DNA of 64,000 nucleotides from Cronobacter dublinensis subsp. dublinensis LMG 23823. GTDB lineage: Bacteria > Pseudomonadota > Gammaproteobacteria > Enterobacterales > Enterobacteriaceae. The translations under genes and the position numbers were made by a program. The notes under the pieces were generated by a model. That model worked only from the letters and a program-made list of their open reading frames with translations, searched no databases and had not been told where the DNA came from. Positions within the stretch are counted from its first letter, which is position 1; each line of letters begins with the position of its first letter. The stretch is taken from NCBI RefSeq assembly GCF_001277235.1, contig NZ_CP012266.1:3906001-3970000 (forward strand). The letters are read 5' to 3'. Of the stretch, positions 25,868 through 34,976 are shown in pieces.

Positions 25868-26830
25868 ATGTCGACTGCCATCCTGAACCGCCGCTGGCAA
25901 CGCCCCGGCGCGCTGCTGCTGGCGTTCTGCGCGCTGGGCGCGGCGTTTTTGCTCTGGCACCACTGGGGCGCGTTTCTTCAGTGGGCGTTCAGCCTGCAAG
26001 TCGCTCTGCATCGTTATCTGGTGCTCTATCTTTTGCAGCTCAACAACCATCAATACACGGGCGGCGTCTGGCTTATCAGCGGCGCGTTTATTTATGGCGT
26101 GCTGCATGCTATCGGGCCGGGTCACGGCAAATTTATCGTCAGCGCTTACCTCGCCACTAACCGCGAAAGCCTCTTCGCCGCACGGCTGGTGCCGCTCGCG
26201 GGCAGCCTGATGCAGGGCGTCAGCGCCATCGCGTTTGTGTTTATTCTGGCGGTGGGCTTTAACCTCGCGTCGGGCGATCTCAGCCAGAGCCGCTGGTATC
26301 TTGAAAAGGCGAGCGCGCTGCTTATCGGCGCGTTCGGGCTGTTTCTCATTCTGCGCGCGTTGCGCAGCCTGCGCGCCCCGACACTCAATATTCATGCGCT
26401 TACGCCGGTCGGGTCGCATCCGGAGCACTGCGGCTGCGGCCATCACGGCGTCGGCAGAACGCAGGACGACAGCGACTGGCGCACCCGGCTGGGTGTGATT
26501 TTCGCCATCGGCGCGCGGCCCTGCAGCGGCGCCATCATGATTATGCTGTTCGCCAACGCGCTCGGCATGGTGAGCTGGGGCATCGCGGCGGTCATGACAA
26601 TGGCGCTTGGCACAGCGCTCTCCATTATGGCGCTGTCGCTCGGCGTGCAGTATGCGCGCAACGCCACCACGCGGCTGTTCGGCGCGCAGACGACGCCGCG
26701 CCAGGCACAGCGTATCGCTGCGCTGCTGCGTATCGCGGGCGGGCTGGCGCTGCTGCTGTTCGCCGCCGTGCTGTTTGCCACCGTTATCCCGGTCAGCGCG
26801 GGCGGCGACTATATCGCCGCCGGTTGTTGA
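25868..26830 (+). CDS. NicO-family nickel/cobalt efflux protein
   Basis: 320-residue membrane protein of the NicO/RcnA type, which exports Ni2+ or Co2+. The family motif HAIGPGHGK (from His80) and the second motif IGARPCSGAIMIM are clear. A histidine/cysteine loop (HPEHCGCGHHG, about residue 190) lies between them and could bind metal. About six to seven hydrophobic helices are visible. The start at 25868 (MSTAILNRR) is chosen because upstream codons run through the tRNA terminator repeat. A TATACT box at about 25834 could be its -10. E. coli K-12 has no gene of this kind at this site. Confidence 0.8.
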   Translation: MSTAILNRRWQRPGALLLAFCALGAAFLLWHHWGAFLQWAFSLQVALHRYLVLYLLQLNNHQYTGGVWLISGAFIYGVLHAIGPGHGKFIVSAYLATNRESLFAARLVPLAGSLMQGVSAIAFVFILAVGFNLASGDLSQSRWYLEKASALLIGAFGLFLILRALRSLRAPTLNIHALTPVGSHPEHCGCGHHGVGRTQDDSDWRTRLGVIFAIGARPCSGAIMIMLFANALGMVSWGIAAVMTMALGTALSIMALSLGVQYARNATTRLFGAQTTPRQAQRIAALLRIAGGLALLLFAAVLFATVIPVSAGGDYIAAGC

Positions 26831-26939
26831 GCGCGTAATGCCACAACCGGATAACAGGTGAAGACGCCCTCGCCTGCTACACTCGAAAACGCGAGCCGGA
26901 GGCCCGGTTTATTACTTACTTACCGCGCGGGGTAACATG

Positions 26940-27806
26940 ATGTCTCAAAACGAATATCAGCCACCTGAAGTCTGGACCTGGGAACCACAATCTGGCGGTG
27001 CCTTTGCCAGTATCAACCGGCCTGTCGCCGGGCCGACGCATGAGAAAACGTTGCCGGTCGCCAAACATCCGCTACAGCTCTATTCCCTCGGCACGCCGAA
27101 CGGCCAGAAAGTGACCATCCTGCTGGAAGAACTGCTGGCGCTCGGCATCAGCGGCGCGGAGTATGACGCGCATCTGATTCGCATCGGCGAAGGCGATCAA
27201 TTCTCCAGCGGCTTTGTGGAGGTAAACCCGAACTCCAAGATCCCGGCGCTGCTGGACCGCTCGGTTACGCCGGCGGTGCGCGTGTTTGAATCCGGCGCGA
27301 TCCTGCTGTATCTCGCCGACAAATTCGGCCATTTCCTGCCGGAAGATTTCGCCGGGCGCGCCGAAGCGCTGAACTGGCTGTTCTGGCTGCAGGGATCAGC
27401 GCCTTATCTCGGCGGCGGTTTCGGCCATTTCTATCACTATGCCCCGCAGAAAATCGAGTACGCGATTAACCGCTTCACCATGGAAGCCAAACGCCAGCTC
27501 GACGTACTGGATCGCCAGCTCGCGCAGCATCGCTTTATCGCGGGCGACGAGTACTCCATCGCCGACATCGCCATCTGGCCGTGGTATGGCAATATCGTTA
27601 TCGGCGGGCTGTATGAAGCGAGCAAGTTCCTCCAGGCTGATGAATACAAAAACGTGAAGCGCTGGGCCGAAGAAGTGGCGCAGCGTCCGGCGGTACAGCG
27701 CGGGCGTATCGTTAACCGCACCTGGGGGCCGCTTAACGAGCAGCTTCACGAGCGGCACGACGCTTCGGATTTTGAGCGCAACACCGAAGACAAACGCGGC
27801 GCATAA
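26940..27806 (+). CDS. yghU: GSH-dependent disulfide-bond oxidoreductase YghU
   Basis: 288-residue cytosolic Nu-class glutathione transferase homolog with disulfide reductase activity. The thioredoxin-like domain includes YSLGTPNGQKVTILLEE and the substrate loop NPNSKIPAL. The helical C-terminal domain has GGGFGHFYHYAP and the family tail NEQLHERHDASDFERNTEDK. The second of two ATGs (26940) aligns with the E. coli start. In E. coli the gene lies far from yjdC, so this is a rearranged position. Confidence 0.93.
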   Translation: MSQNEYQPPEVWTWEPQSGGAFASINRPVAGPTHEKTLPVAKHPLQLYSLGTPNGQKVTILLEELLALGISGAEYDAHLIRIGEGDQFSSGFVEVNPNSKIPALLDRSVTPAVRVFESGAILLYLADKFGHFLPEDFAGRAEALNWLFWLQGSAPYLGGGFGHFYHYAPQKIEYAINRFTMEAKRQLDVLDRQLAQHRFIAGDEYSIADIAIWPWYGNIVIGGLYEASKFLQADEYKNVKRWAEEVAQRPAVQRGRIVNRTWGPLNEQLHERHDASDFERNTEDKRGA

Positions 27807-27811
27807 GCCAC

Positions 27812-27842
27812 AAAAAAGCCTCGTCAGTGACGAGGCTTTTTT
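27812..27842. terminator. Bidirectional terminator between yghU and kduI
   Basis: AAAAAAGCCTCGTCA and its exact complement TGACGAGGCTTTTTT sit around a 1-nt centre. It serves both convergent genes. Confidence 0.93.
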
Positions 27843-27864
27843 ATGCGCGTAACCTCATGAACCG

Positions 27865-28701
27865 TTAGCGCAGATCTTTCACCGCAACGTGATCCATATC
27901 GTCGAATACCTGGTTTTCGCCCACCATGCCCCAGATAAAGGTGTAGGCACGCGTGCCGACGCCGGAGTGAATCGACCAGCTCGGCGAAATCACTGCCTGC
28001 TCGTTTTGCACCACGATATGACGCGTCTCCTGCGGCTGGCCCATCATGTGAAACACGCAGCTGTTCTCTTCGAGACCGAAGTAGAAATAGACCTCCATGC
28101 GGCGCTCATGCGTGTGGCACGGCATCGTGTTCCACAGGTTGCCCGGCGCGAGCTCGGTTAGCCCCATGCTGAGCTGACAGGTTTCCAGCACATCAGGAAT
28201 GAAATATTTATTGATGGTACGGCGGTTGCTGGTGACGTCCTCGCCAAGATGCACCGGCGAAACATCCGCCGGCGTGACGCGCCTGGTCGGGAAGCTCGTA
28301 TGCGCCGGGGCGCAGTTATAGTAAAAACGGGCCGGATTCGCCGCCTCTACGCTCGCAAACACCACTTCCTGCGCGCCCTTGCCGACGTACAGCCCGTCGC
28401 GGCTGTTCATCTCATAACGGGTGCCATCCACCGTGATAACGCCCGGCCCGCCGATATTAATCACGCCCAGTTCGCGGCGCTCCAGAAAATAACTCACGCC
28501 CAGTTGCTTGCCCACTTCGCCGCCCACGCTAACCGTGCGGTTCACCGGCATGACGCCGCCGACGATGATGCGATCGATATGGCTGTAGGTCATGGTGTAC
28601 TCGTCAGCCACAAAAATCTTCTCGATTAAGAATTCTTTGCGAAGCCCGGCGGTATCCAGGGTTTTCGCGTGATCGCTATGAATGCTTTGACGAACGTCCA
28701 T
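27865..28701 (-). CDS. kduI: 5-keto-4-deoxyuronate isomerase KduI
   Basis: 278-residue cupin enzyme that turns 5-keto-4-deoxyuronate into 2,5-diketo-3-deoxygluconate in pectin and hexuronate breakdown. The zinc-binding cupin residues are in MPCHTHERRMEVYFYF. The start at 28701 (MDVRQSIHS) is behind GAGGAG. It is divergent from the KdgT permease gene, which imports a product of the same pathway, and the two share a KdgR operator. kduD is not in the window. Confidence 0.96.
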   Translation of the reverse strand: MDVRQSIHSDHAKTLDTAGLRKEFLIEKIFVADEYTMTYSHIDRIIVGGVMPVNRTVSVGGEVGKQLGVSYFLERRELGVINIGGPGVITVDGTRYEMNSRDGLYVGKGAQEVVFASVEAANPARFYYNCAPAHTSFPTRRVTPADVSPVHLGEDVTSNRRTINKYFIPDVLETCQLSMGLTELAPGNLWNTMPCHTHERRMEVYFYFGLEENSCVFHMMGQPQETRHIVVQNEQAVISPSWSIHSGVGTRAYTFIWGMVGENQVFDDMDHVAVKDLR

Positions 28702-28833
28702 TCTGACTCCTCGTGACGTGCGCAGGGTAACGTCGCCCCCGCTATGTTGTAAGCGTAAAAAACTCAATTAAATAACAATCAATTTACATAAATTTGCGCT
28801 GAATTTGATGCTATCAAACGCGTGAATCAATAA

Positions 28834-28866
28834 TGTGATCGAGATAACTAAAACGTTGTTTCATTT
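28834..28866. promoter_or_regulatory. KdgR operator with adjoining CRP-like site
   Basis: The 21 bases at 28846-28866, ending in AAAACGTTGTTTCATTT, match the KdgR box (AAATGAAAC, three bases, GTTTCATTT) at all but three defined positions. TGTGATCGAGATAACT at 28834-28849 has a perfect left CRP half-site TGTGA and overlaps its edge. The site lies between divergent kduI and kdgT, so both are likely repressed by KdgR and activated by CRP. Confidence 0.7.
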
Positions 28867-29019
28867 CTATTGAATCATTATTCCACAAGAGACATAGTAG
28901 CACCAGTTACTTCAATAACGGGATAAGTCACTGACAGACGACTCTCCATAATCATAACGCTAATGATAGCCGCAGCTGCCTCTTCGCTGCCGCCCTACGC
29001 CAAAGAAAAGAAACTAACA

Positions 29020-29044
29020 CGATGAAAATGAATGATTTTCATCG
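29020..29044. repeat. Perfect inverted repeat in the kdgT leader
   Basis: CGATGAAAAT-GAATG-ATTTTCATCG: ten-base arms with a five-base centre, about 60 bp before kdgT. The spacing between the TGAAA and TTTCA halves is too long for a KdgR box. It may be an mRNA hairpin or another operator. Confidence 0.6.
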
Positions 29045-29101
29045 CAGGACACTTTTGACTTTCATTCAGCCAGGCGCTGAATAATACCGCTGAGGTTTAT
29101 G

Positions 29102-30097
29102 ATGAAGATTAAAGCCACGATGGAGCGCATTCCGGGAGGGATGATGCTTATCCCGCTGTTACTTGGGGCAATGTTAAATACGTTTGCCCCGGAGACCGGG
29201 AATTATTTCGGCTCGTTTACGAAAGGAATGATTAGCGGAACGGTGCCCATCCTCGCCGTCTGGTTTTTCTGTATTGGCGCATCCATTGATTTGCGCGCGA
29301 CGGGCACGGTGCTGCGTAAATCGGGCACGCTGGTCCTGACTAAAATCGCCGTGGCCTGGCTGGTGGCGATGATTGCGGCGTCTTTTATTCCGGATACCGG
29401 CATCCAGACCGGCTTTTTCGCCGGACTGTCGGTGCTGGCTATCGTCTCCGCGATGGACATGACCAACGGCGGCCTCTACGCCAGCCTGATGAACCAGTAC
29501 GGTACGAAGGAAGAATCCGGCGCGTTTGTGCTGATGTCGCTGGAATCCGGCCCGCTGATGACGATGGTGATCTTAGGCTCTGCGGGGCTGGCCTCTTTCG
29601 AGCCGCATCATTTCATCGGCGCAGTGCTGCCGTTCCTGATTGGCTTCACGCTCGGCAACCTCGACCACGATCTTCGCGCTTTCTTCAGTAAAGCCACACC
29701 GGTGCTGATCCCGTTCTTCGGTTTCGCGCTTGGCAACACCATTAATCTGGGCGTGATTATGCATACCGGCCTGCTGGGCATTCTGCTGGGCGTGGCGGTG
29801 ATCATCATCACCGGCATCCCGTTGATCATGGCGGATAAATTCCTGGGCGGCGGTAACGGGACGGCGGGCGTGGCGGCGTCATCGGCAGCGGGCGCTGCGG
29901 TAGCGAACCCGGTTATCATTGCGCAAATTAACCCGGCGTTTGAACCGGTGGCGGCGTCGGCCACGGCGCTGGTCGCCGCGAGCGTCATTGTTACGGCGAT
30001 CCTGGTGCCCATCATCACCGCGCTCTATGCCCGGCGTGTGGCGAAACCCGTGCCAGAGGCGGAGAAAGCGCAAAGCGTCGGTACGCTGCCGCGCTAA
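29102..30097 (+). CDS. kdgT: 2-keto-3-deoxygluconate permease KdgT
   Basis: 331-residue inner-membrane proton symporter for 2-keto-3-deoxygluconate. The sequence IPGGMMLIPLLLGAMLNTF opens the protein and SAMDMTNGGLYASLMNQYGTK is the family core. About ten hydrophobic segments are visible. The second of two adjacent ATGs is preferred, since it leaves six bases after GAGG and aligns with the E. coli start. It works with KduI on hexuronate and pectin products. Confidence 0.95.
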   Translation: MKIKATMERIPGGMMLIPLLLGAMLNTFAPETGNYFGSFTKGMISGTVPILAVWFFCIGASIDLRATGTVLRKSGTLVLTKIAVAWLVAMIAASFIPDTGIQTGFFAGLSVLAIVSAMDMTNGGLYASLMNQYGTKEESGAFVLMSLESGPLMTMVILGSAGLASFEPHHFIGAVLPFLIGFTLGNLDHDLRAFFSKATPVLIPFFGFALGNTINLGVIMHTGLLGILLGVAVIIITGIPLIMADKFLGGGNGTAGVAASSAAGAAVANPVIIAQINPAFEPVAASATALVAASVIVTAILVPIITALYARRVAKPVPEAEKAQSVGTLPR

Positions 30098-30102
30098 CCC
30101 CA

Positions 30103-30129
30103 ACACCCCGCTGCGGCGGGGTGTTTTTT
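30103..30129 (+). terminator. Terminator of kdgT
   Basis: ACACCCCGC-TGCG-GCGGGGTGT followed by TTTTT, just after the kdgT stop and before the convergent yjcZ. Confidence 0.92.
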
Positions 30130-30134
30130 GCGCT

Positions 30135-30986
30135 TTACAGCAGGAAAATCTCCTCCACCAGCGCGTTCGCCAGCCGCCGGGCAGAGCAGATACGCGGCAT
30201 ACCGAGGGAGACGCTCTGCCAGGTCTGGGTGACCGACCAGCTCACCGGATGGCGCTCGTCGTCATAGTCTGCCCCCAGCCAGCAGAGCAGATCTTTATGC
30301 TCCAGCAGGCCCGGCTGTGGCGGCATATGCATCCATTGGTGATAAAAATGCCGCGTGTGGGTCGAGGCGTCGACGCTCTGCGCCAGCCGCATCGCGCTCT
30401 CTTCATACACCGGTTGCAGCAGCGCGCTTTTCACCGAGGGCTCACTCAGGCGCAATGCGTCGCCGAAAGCGCCCCAGCGCAGCTCTTCCAGCGCCACATA
30501 GCAGCGCCCGGCGGGCGACCAGCCGTTGAACTCGCCACGCTGCCAGCGCGTCATGACATCCCTGAAATGGCGCTGCGCCGCGGCCGTGAGATCCTGCTGT
30601 CGTAACTGCGATTCCAGCCGTGCAGCGCTGTGCTGATACTGCCCGATAATCCCGTCCAGCGCCTCGGCGAAAGACGCCGAAACGCCTTTTTCACTGAGCC
30701 GCTGACGGCGCAGGGCCAGCGTCTGCGCCGTCAGACTTAACGCCAGATGCCCAGGCGGGCGCTGGCGGCTCAGCGTCGCCAGCATGTTCAGCGCGAGAAT
30801 GTCCGGCGTCGCCGCAGGCGGCTCAGCCGCCGCCAGCGATTTGTGCAGCTGCTCGCGCACTTTCTGATGCTGCAGATGCGGGCGACAGTGGCGATCGTCG
30901 TCCGTCCCTTTTGCCAGATCAACCATCAGGCGCCCGTGCAAGGCGTGTAAATGTCGGCCCGGCCCTTCAACGAGTGAACCGTTCAT
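30135..30986 (-). CDS. yjcZ: YjcZ-family protein, CrfC partner
   Basis: 283-residue soluble protein with no recognised catalytic motif. It starts MNGSLVEGPGRHLHALHGRL, and the central GEFNGWSPAGRCYVALEELRWG segment is typical of YjcZ. The gene begins five bases after the crfC stop, so the two are one transcript, as in E. coli. A role with CrfC in replication-fork or nucleoid behaviour is an inference from that link. Confidence 0.88.
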   Translation of the reverse strand: MNGSLVEGPGRHLHALHGRLMVDLAKGTDDDRHCRPHLQHQKVREQLHKSLAAAEPPAATPDILALNMLATLSRQRPPGHLALSLTAQTLALRRQRLSEKGVSASFAEALDGIIGQYQHSAARLESQLRQQDLTAAAQRHFRDVMTRWQRGEFNGWSPAGRCYVALEELRWGAFGDALRLSEPSVKSALLQPVYEESAMRLAQSVDASTHTRHFYHQWMHMPPQPGLLEHKDLLCWLGADYDDERHPVSWSVTQTWQSVSLGMPRICSARRLANALVEEIFLL

Positions 30987-30991
30987 GGCGT

Positions 30992-33355
30992 TCAGTGCTC
31001 CACGGAAAACAGCGTCAGAATGTCATCCTGCAGTAAACGGGCGTCTTCATTAATATCACGCGCGGTCCGCGCGCATTGCTGAAGCTGCTCGCGCAGCGCA
31101 TCGCGTGACGTTTCGCTCTGCTGGCGCGCCGTCAGGCTCTGCTTGAGATTTGCCTCAATGGCCGCCATCGCCATCTGGAATTCCGCGAAAAAGGTCGCCA
31201 TGCCCGCCGTCACGGAGATATCCACCTGCGCATTCATCGCCTGGCGGATCTGCGCGCAGAAGCGGCTGACATAGCGGCTCAGCGTCTGTTTGAGCTGCGG
31301 CAGGTCGATAACGTAACGCGAACGCATCGCCGTACAATCATCCCAGCCCAGATCGTTGCTGTTCAGCCAGCGGGCCACGGTGCCGCGCACGCCGTTATTA
31401 CGCGGGGCGGTGGCGACCGGCACGCTCTCTTCTTCAATCACATCGTTAAACAACTGGTGCGCGTTGAAATTAAGCTGGCTGCGCTGGAATACCGGCAGCG
31501 TGATATGCGCGCGAAAACCGGTGCGACGCAGCCCTTCCGTCACGCGCTGCTCCAGCGGCGCCAGGGCCGTACGCAGGATATCGCCGAGCGCGGTTTCCAG
31601 CTCGCTGAAATGGGCCGCCAGGTCACGGGTCAGGTTTTCCTGTACCGATAACAGGATCAACTCGCAGGAGGCGCGGATTTTATGCAGCAGCATCCGGGCG
31701 TCGCTCTCCTGGTCCAGATGAAGCTGTTCGCTGCCCGCATCGAAATCGCGACCCCAGGTCACCGCGCGGCGTACCGGGCTGCTGAGAGAGAGTGGCGGCA
31801 CGTTACCGGTGTCGAAATAGCTGGCGATATCCGCCAGCACCTTTTGCTCGTGACCCGCGATGTTCTCCGACGCGCGCGCCAGCGCCTGAACGACCTGCTC
31901 CTGAATGGCTTTGCTGGCGTCTGCCTGGGAACGTTGTAGCTGTGCGATGTCATTCTTCATTTGAGAAATACTCTCCACCAGTTGGTCATTTGCGATATCC
32001 AGCCCCTGACAGCGAAAGTCCAGGTAGTCTCGGGTGCATTGCGCATAGTAAATTAATTTTGCGCAGGCCGAACGCAGCGCATAGAGCGAAGCGTGAGCGT
32101 GCGCCGTGTGCAAAATAGCGCGGATGGGCGCTTCAAAAAGGGAATCCTCCCAGAGCAGGTCGGCGGCGTGGCGCAGGTGTTCGGCGTCAGAGAAATCCGC
32201 GCTGCGCCAGCGGCGGCCGAGCGCCGCCTCGGCGAAGTCCTGCACCCAGCGCTGTTCCTCGTGAGGCGGCAGGCAGCCCTGCGCCGCCAGCTCCTGACGC
32301 GCGCGGTTGGCCAGATAGCCCCACATGGAGGAGACGGGGAAAATATGCGCCGGATCGATAGCGCCTTTCATTAGCGTGCCGGCAATCAGCGCCCGCACCT
32401 GATCTTCATCGTCGCTGTTGCGATCCATCTGATCGAATTTATTCACCAGGGCGTAGAGCGGTACCGACTCACCCACCGCCGCCAGCGCCAGGCGCACCTC
32501 CTCGTCGGAGGTCGATTTCAGCTGGGTGTAATCCATCACGGCGAGAACCGCCGAAGCGCGGGCGATTTGCTCCTGCAACATTTTTTGCAGATGCGGCTGT
32601 CCGGCTTCGTTCGGGCCTGGGGTGTCGAGCAGCGTCAGCTGACCCAGCCCGCGCTCCATCCCGGCCAGGTGGGTAAACTCCACTTCTATCACCGGAATGT
32701 GTTCAATAGCCGCGTAAGCGCGAAACGGAAAAGGCACGTCCAGCACGCCCGAGAGACGCACCAGATCGTTTAAGCTTTTCAGGCAGTGAAAAATCGGCTG
32801 GGCGCCGAGGTAGTGTTTTTCAAACGAGGTGCCGTTCAGGATGCGCGCCAGCAGGGCGTCCATATCGCGATCGATTTCAAGACGCTGCGTCAGGGTGTCG
32901 CGCGAGGCGTTCTGCAAACGCGCGCGCAACGCCTGCATCAGCGTTTCGATAGGTCCGGCGTGCGAAAAGTGCAGCACCGGCTCCTTCTGACCCGGCGTGT
33001 GGCGGATAAGCGTCGGCAGCGCCGTCATCGGGCGGTTGCGGTTGGGCAGCACTTCTTTACCGACAATCGCGTTAATGGTGGTCGACTTACCCGCCTTCAT
33101 CGTGCCGACAATCGCGAGCACCATCTCCTGATGGGTGGTTTTTCGAAGCTCGGCCTGCAGCATCTCCTGCTGGGCTTCCATACCACGCAAAGAAAAATGA
33201 AGCGGATGCACGGTTGCGCAAGCGTAGCTGGCGGCGTTCCCACGGTCGTCCTGTACCGCCAGCGGCACTTTTTTCATGGCGCTGAGATTACGCAGCGCCA
33301 GTTGAAGTAGCCGTTCCGCTTCCTGATTCATTTCAAATACAGTCTGTGTGTGCAT
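30992..33355 (-). CDS. crfC: Dynamin-like clamp-binding protein CrfC
   Basis: 787-residue dynamin-family GTPase (E. coli YjdA, 742 aa). The P-loop is GTMKAGKST (residues 84-92), switch 2 is LLDTPGPNEAG, and G4 is VNKFD. Long helical stalk regions with coiled-coil character follow. In E. coli, CrfC binds the DnaN sliding clamp, through a site near its N-terminus, and helps sister replication forks stay together. This copy is about 45 residues longer than K-12, mainly in the stalk. It starts at 33355; the upstream 570 bp is AT-rich and non-coding. Confidence 0.93.
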   Translation of the reverse strand: MHTQTVFEMNQEAERLLQLALRNLSAMKKVPLAVQDDRGNAASYACATVHPLHFSLRGMEAQQEMLQAELRKTTHQEMVLAIVGTMKAGKSTTINAIVGKEVLPNRNRPMTALPTLIRHTPGQKEPVLHFSHAGPIETLMQALRARLQNASRDTLTQRLEIDRDMDALLARILNGTSFEKHYLGAQPIFHCLKSLNDLVRLSGVLDVPFPFRAYAAIEHIPVIEVEFTHLAGMERGLGQLTLLDTPGPNEAGQPHLQKMLQEQIARASAVLAVMDYTQLKSTSDEEVRLALAAVGESVPLYALVNKFDQMDRNSDDEDQVRALIAGTLMKGAIDPAHIFPVSSMWGYLANRARQELAAQGCLPPHEEQRWVQDFAEAALGRRWRSADFSDAEHLRHAADLLWEDSLFEAPIRAILHTAHAHASLYALRSACAKLIYYAQCTRDYLDFRCQGLDIANDQLVESISQMKNDIAQLQRSQADASKAIQEQVVQALARASENIAGHEQKVLADIASYFDTGNVPPLSLSSPVRRAVTWGRDFDAGSEQLHLDQESDARMLLHKIRASCELILLSVQENLTRDLAAHFSELETALGDILRTALAPLEQRVTEGLRRTGFRAHITLPVFQRSQLNFNAHQLFNDVIEEESVPVATAPRNNGVRGTVARWLNSNDLGWDDCTAMRSRYVIDLPQLKQTLSRYVSRFCAQIRQAMNAQVDISVTAGMATFFAEFQMAMAAIEANLKQSLTARQQSETSRDALREQLQQCARTARDINEDARLLQDDILTLFSVEH

Positions 33356-33927
33356 GAAAAATCTTTCCTTAACACAAATTAAATGACCTTTTGCCTTATC
33401 TTTTTATTAGCTCAATGCGGCTTTTATAATTACGTGTGGAAAATATCCTGCGCGTCACAACGACACCCGATGAAAACTGGCGTAAAAAATGCCATACCAT
33501 CGTTGTGGTAAAATAAGCATGAGACGATGAGAAACGTTTCTGAACCTTCATCTTCGTCAGGAAACCAAATAATCACTCTGTGATACCAGAGAGCTGAGCG
33601 GTTTTTCAGAGCGAAAGAATATATCCTCACATCGGCCATTTCACAAAAATGTTCCGACTTCAGGGGATGGATTTAATAATACAAATCTACATTAACCGCT
33701 CCAGAATAACACCGCCTGGCAATAAATCACGATATATGTTTTATCGCGAACCGGAAAATTGTAACGCGGCCTGCGGCTTCGCCGCGCCAGACACGTTTGC
33801 GCCGCAGACAGGCCCGTAAAAGGTAAGGTTTTAGGGTATAATCCCGCCTTTCGCGCGCGTCGCGTCAGCGAGCGCTTCTTGTGCAGCCCTCTTTTGCTGC
33901 CCCGTTGGTTCATTTTAAGGAGTCACC
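33356..33927. other. Intergenic region between crfC and yjdM
   Basis: 572 bp between divergent genes, with no gene I can support. The left two-thirds is AT-rich. The right end holds TATAAT at 33837-33842, preceded by GG, a likely extended -10 box for yjdM, and a GC-rich inverted patch around 33770-33805. Confidence 0.5.
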
Positions 33928-34263
33928 ATGTCCCTGCCCGCCTGCCCGCAATGCGGTTCTGAGTATACCTATCTGGATAATAATCTTTACGTCTGCCCTG
34001 AATGCGCCCACGAATGGCGCGACGGCGAGGCCGCCGCCGACAGCGACGCGCTGGTAGTGAAAGACGCTAACGGCAACCTGCTTGCCGACGGCGACAGCGT
34101 GACAATTGCTAAGGATCTCAAGGTCAAAGGCAGCTCGTCGATGCTGAAAATCGGCACTAAAGTGAAAAATATCCGCCTGGTGGAAGGCGATCATAATATC
34201 GACTGCAAAATCGACGGTTTCGGCCCGATGAAGCTCAAATCTGAGTTCGTCAAAAAAAGCTGA
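33928..34263 (+). CDS. yjdM: Zinc-ribbon protein YjdM (PhnA family)
   Basis: 111-residue small protein named PhnA in older papers but not required for phosphonate use. The N-terminal zinc ribbon uses Cys6, Cys9, Cys23 and Cys26 (CPQC, CPEC). The C-terminal SH3-like part contains VKDANGNLLADGDSVTIAKD and KVKGSSSMLKIGTKVKNIRL. In E. coli yjdN and the phn operon come next. Here a 713-bp AT-rich stretch and a lone phnH follow. Confidence 0.95.
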   Translation: MSLPACPQCGSEYTYLDNNLYVCPECAHEWRDGEAAADSDALVVKDANGNLLADGDSVTIAKDLKVKGSSSMLKIGTKVKNIRLVEGDHNIDCKIDGFGPMKLKSEFVKKS

Positions 34264-34976
34264 CGCCTCGCCAGGCCGCATTTCTCCTGGGCTGGCAGCC
34301 AGCGCTGCCAGTTCAGAAGCCAGAGCGCCGCAAACCAACTGGACGGAGCTCTGGGCAGAATAAAATAGCGCGCTCGCCCGATTTATCCCTGATTTTTTTA
34401 AGCCTGATTTATTCGTACCCGGGTATCGTTAACACGATCCGACGCTTATTTTCACGTTTATTCTAAAAAAATAATGAAAAAATCCTCCAAAGCGGCATAA
34501 AATAGAAACCTGAAGAGCAACGCTCGCAAATAACCTTAAAAATCAACGAAATAAATAAACCCTACATACAAATTAAGCCCTGCTTAACTTTTCGCCAGTT
34601 TCTTTTAAGAATATTATTAGAGCGCCACATTTAAATGTTAAATGCACGCCGATAAATATAATCACAAAAACAATTAAATAAAATAGCACTGCGCATTCCG
34701 GGCTGACATATAATAACCGATAAAAGCAAAACCCTTTATTTAAAGCAGCAGGCTGTTCTTTTTTCTTACCTGACTTAAGCCCAATATTATCTCCTCTCAT
34801 CGATGATTCCGTTAAAGGCAGCGCGATCGTCTTCTGCCTTTATTGCGTCACAATTCATCGGGCTGTCATGTTTGTTTAACAATAGGGTCATATTAGGCGG
34901 TCAGGATGTGCCGCAACCTGCATCCGGCAACGTCTGCTGACGTCACGCCGCGATGCGCAGCAGTATGGAGAACCTG
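34264..34976. other. AT-rich intergenic region before phnH
   Basis: 713 bp with base composition well below its neighbours (runs of A/T at 34380-34800). No phnF, phnG or yjdN remnant can be read in any frame. One 75-codon minus-strand frame at 34573-34800 has a hydrophobic middle but no convincing ribosome site. The region lies where about a dozen phn genes would be in E. coli. Confidence 0.5.

Noticed and set aside
29020..29044. Reading the inverted repeat before kdgT as a second KdgR or a Fur box
   Set aside because: The TGAAA and TTTCA halves are nine bases apart, not five as in KdgR boxes, and the match to the Fur 19-mer is poor.
33430..33913. Two 69-73 codon minus-strand frames upstream of yjdM
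   Set aside because: No Shine-Dalgarno sites or protein-like features; they overlap the probable yjdM promoter.
34573..34800. Possible 75-residue membrane peptide on the minus strand
   Set aside because: Its GAGAGGAG lies inside the frame just after the ATG, not before it, and the AT-rich DNA makes hydrophobic frames likely by chance.
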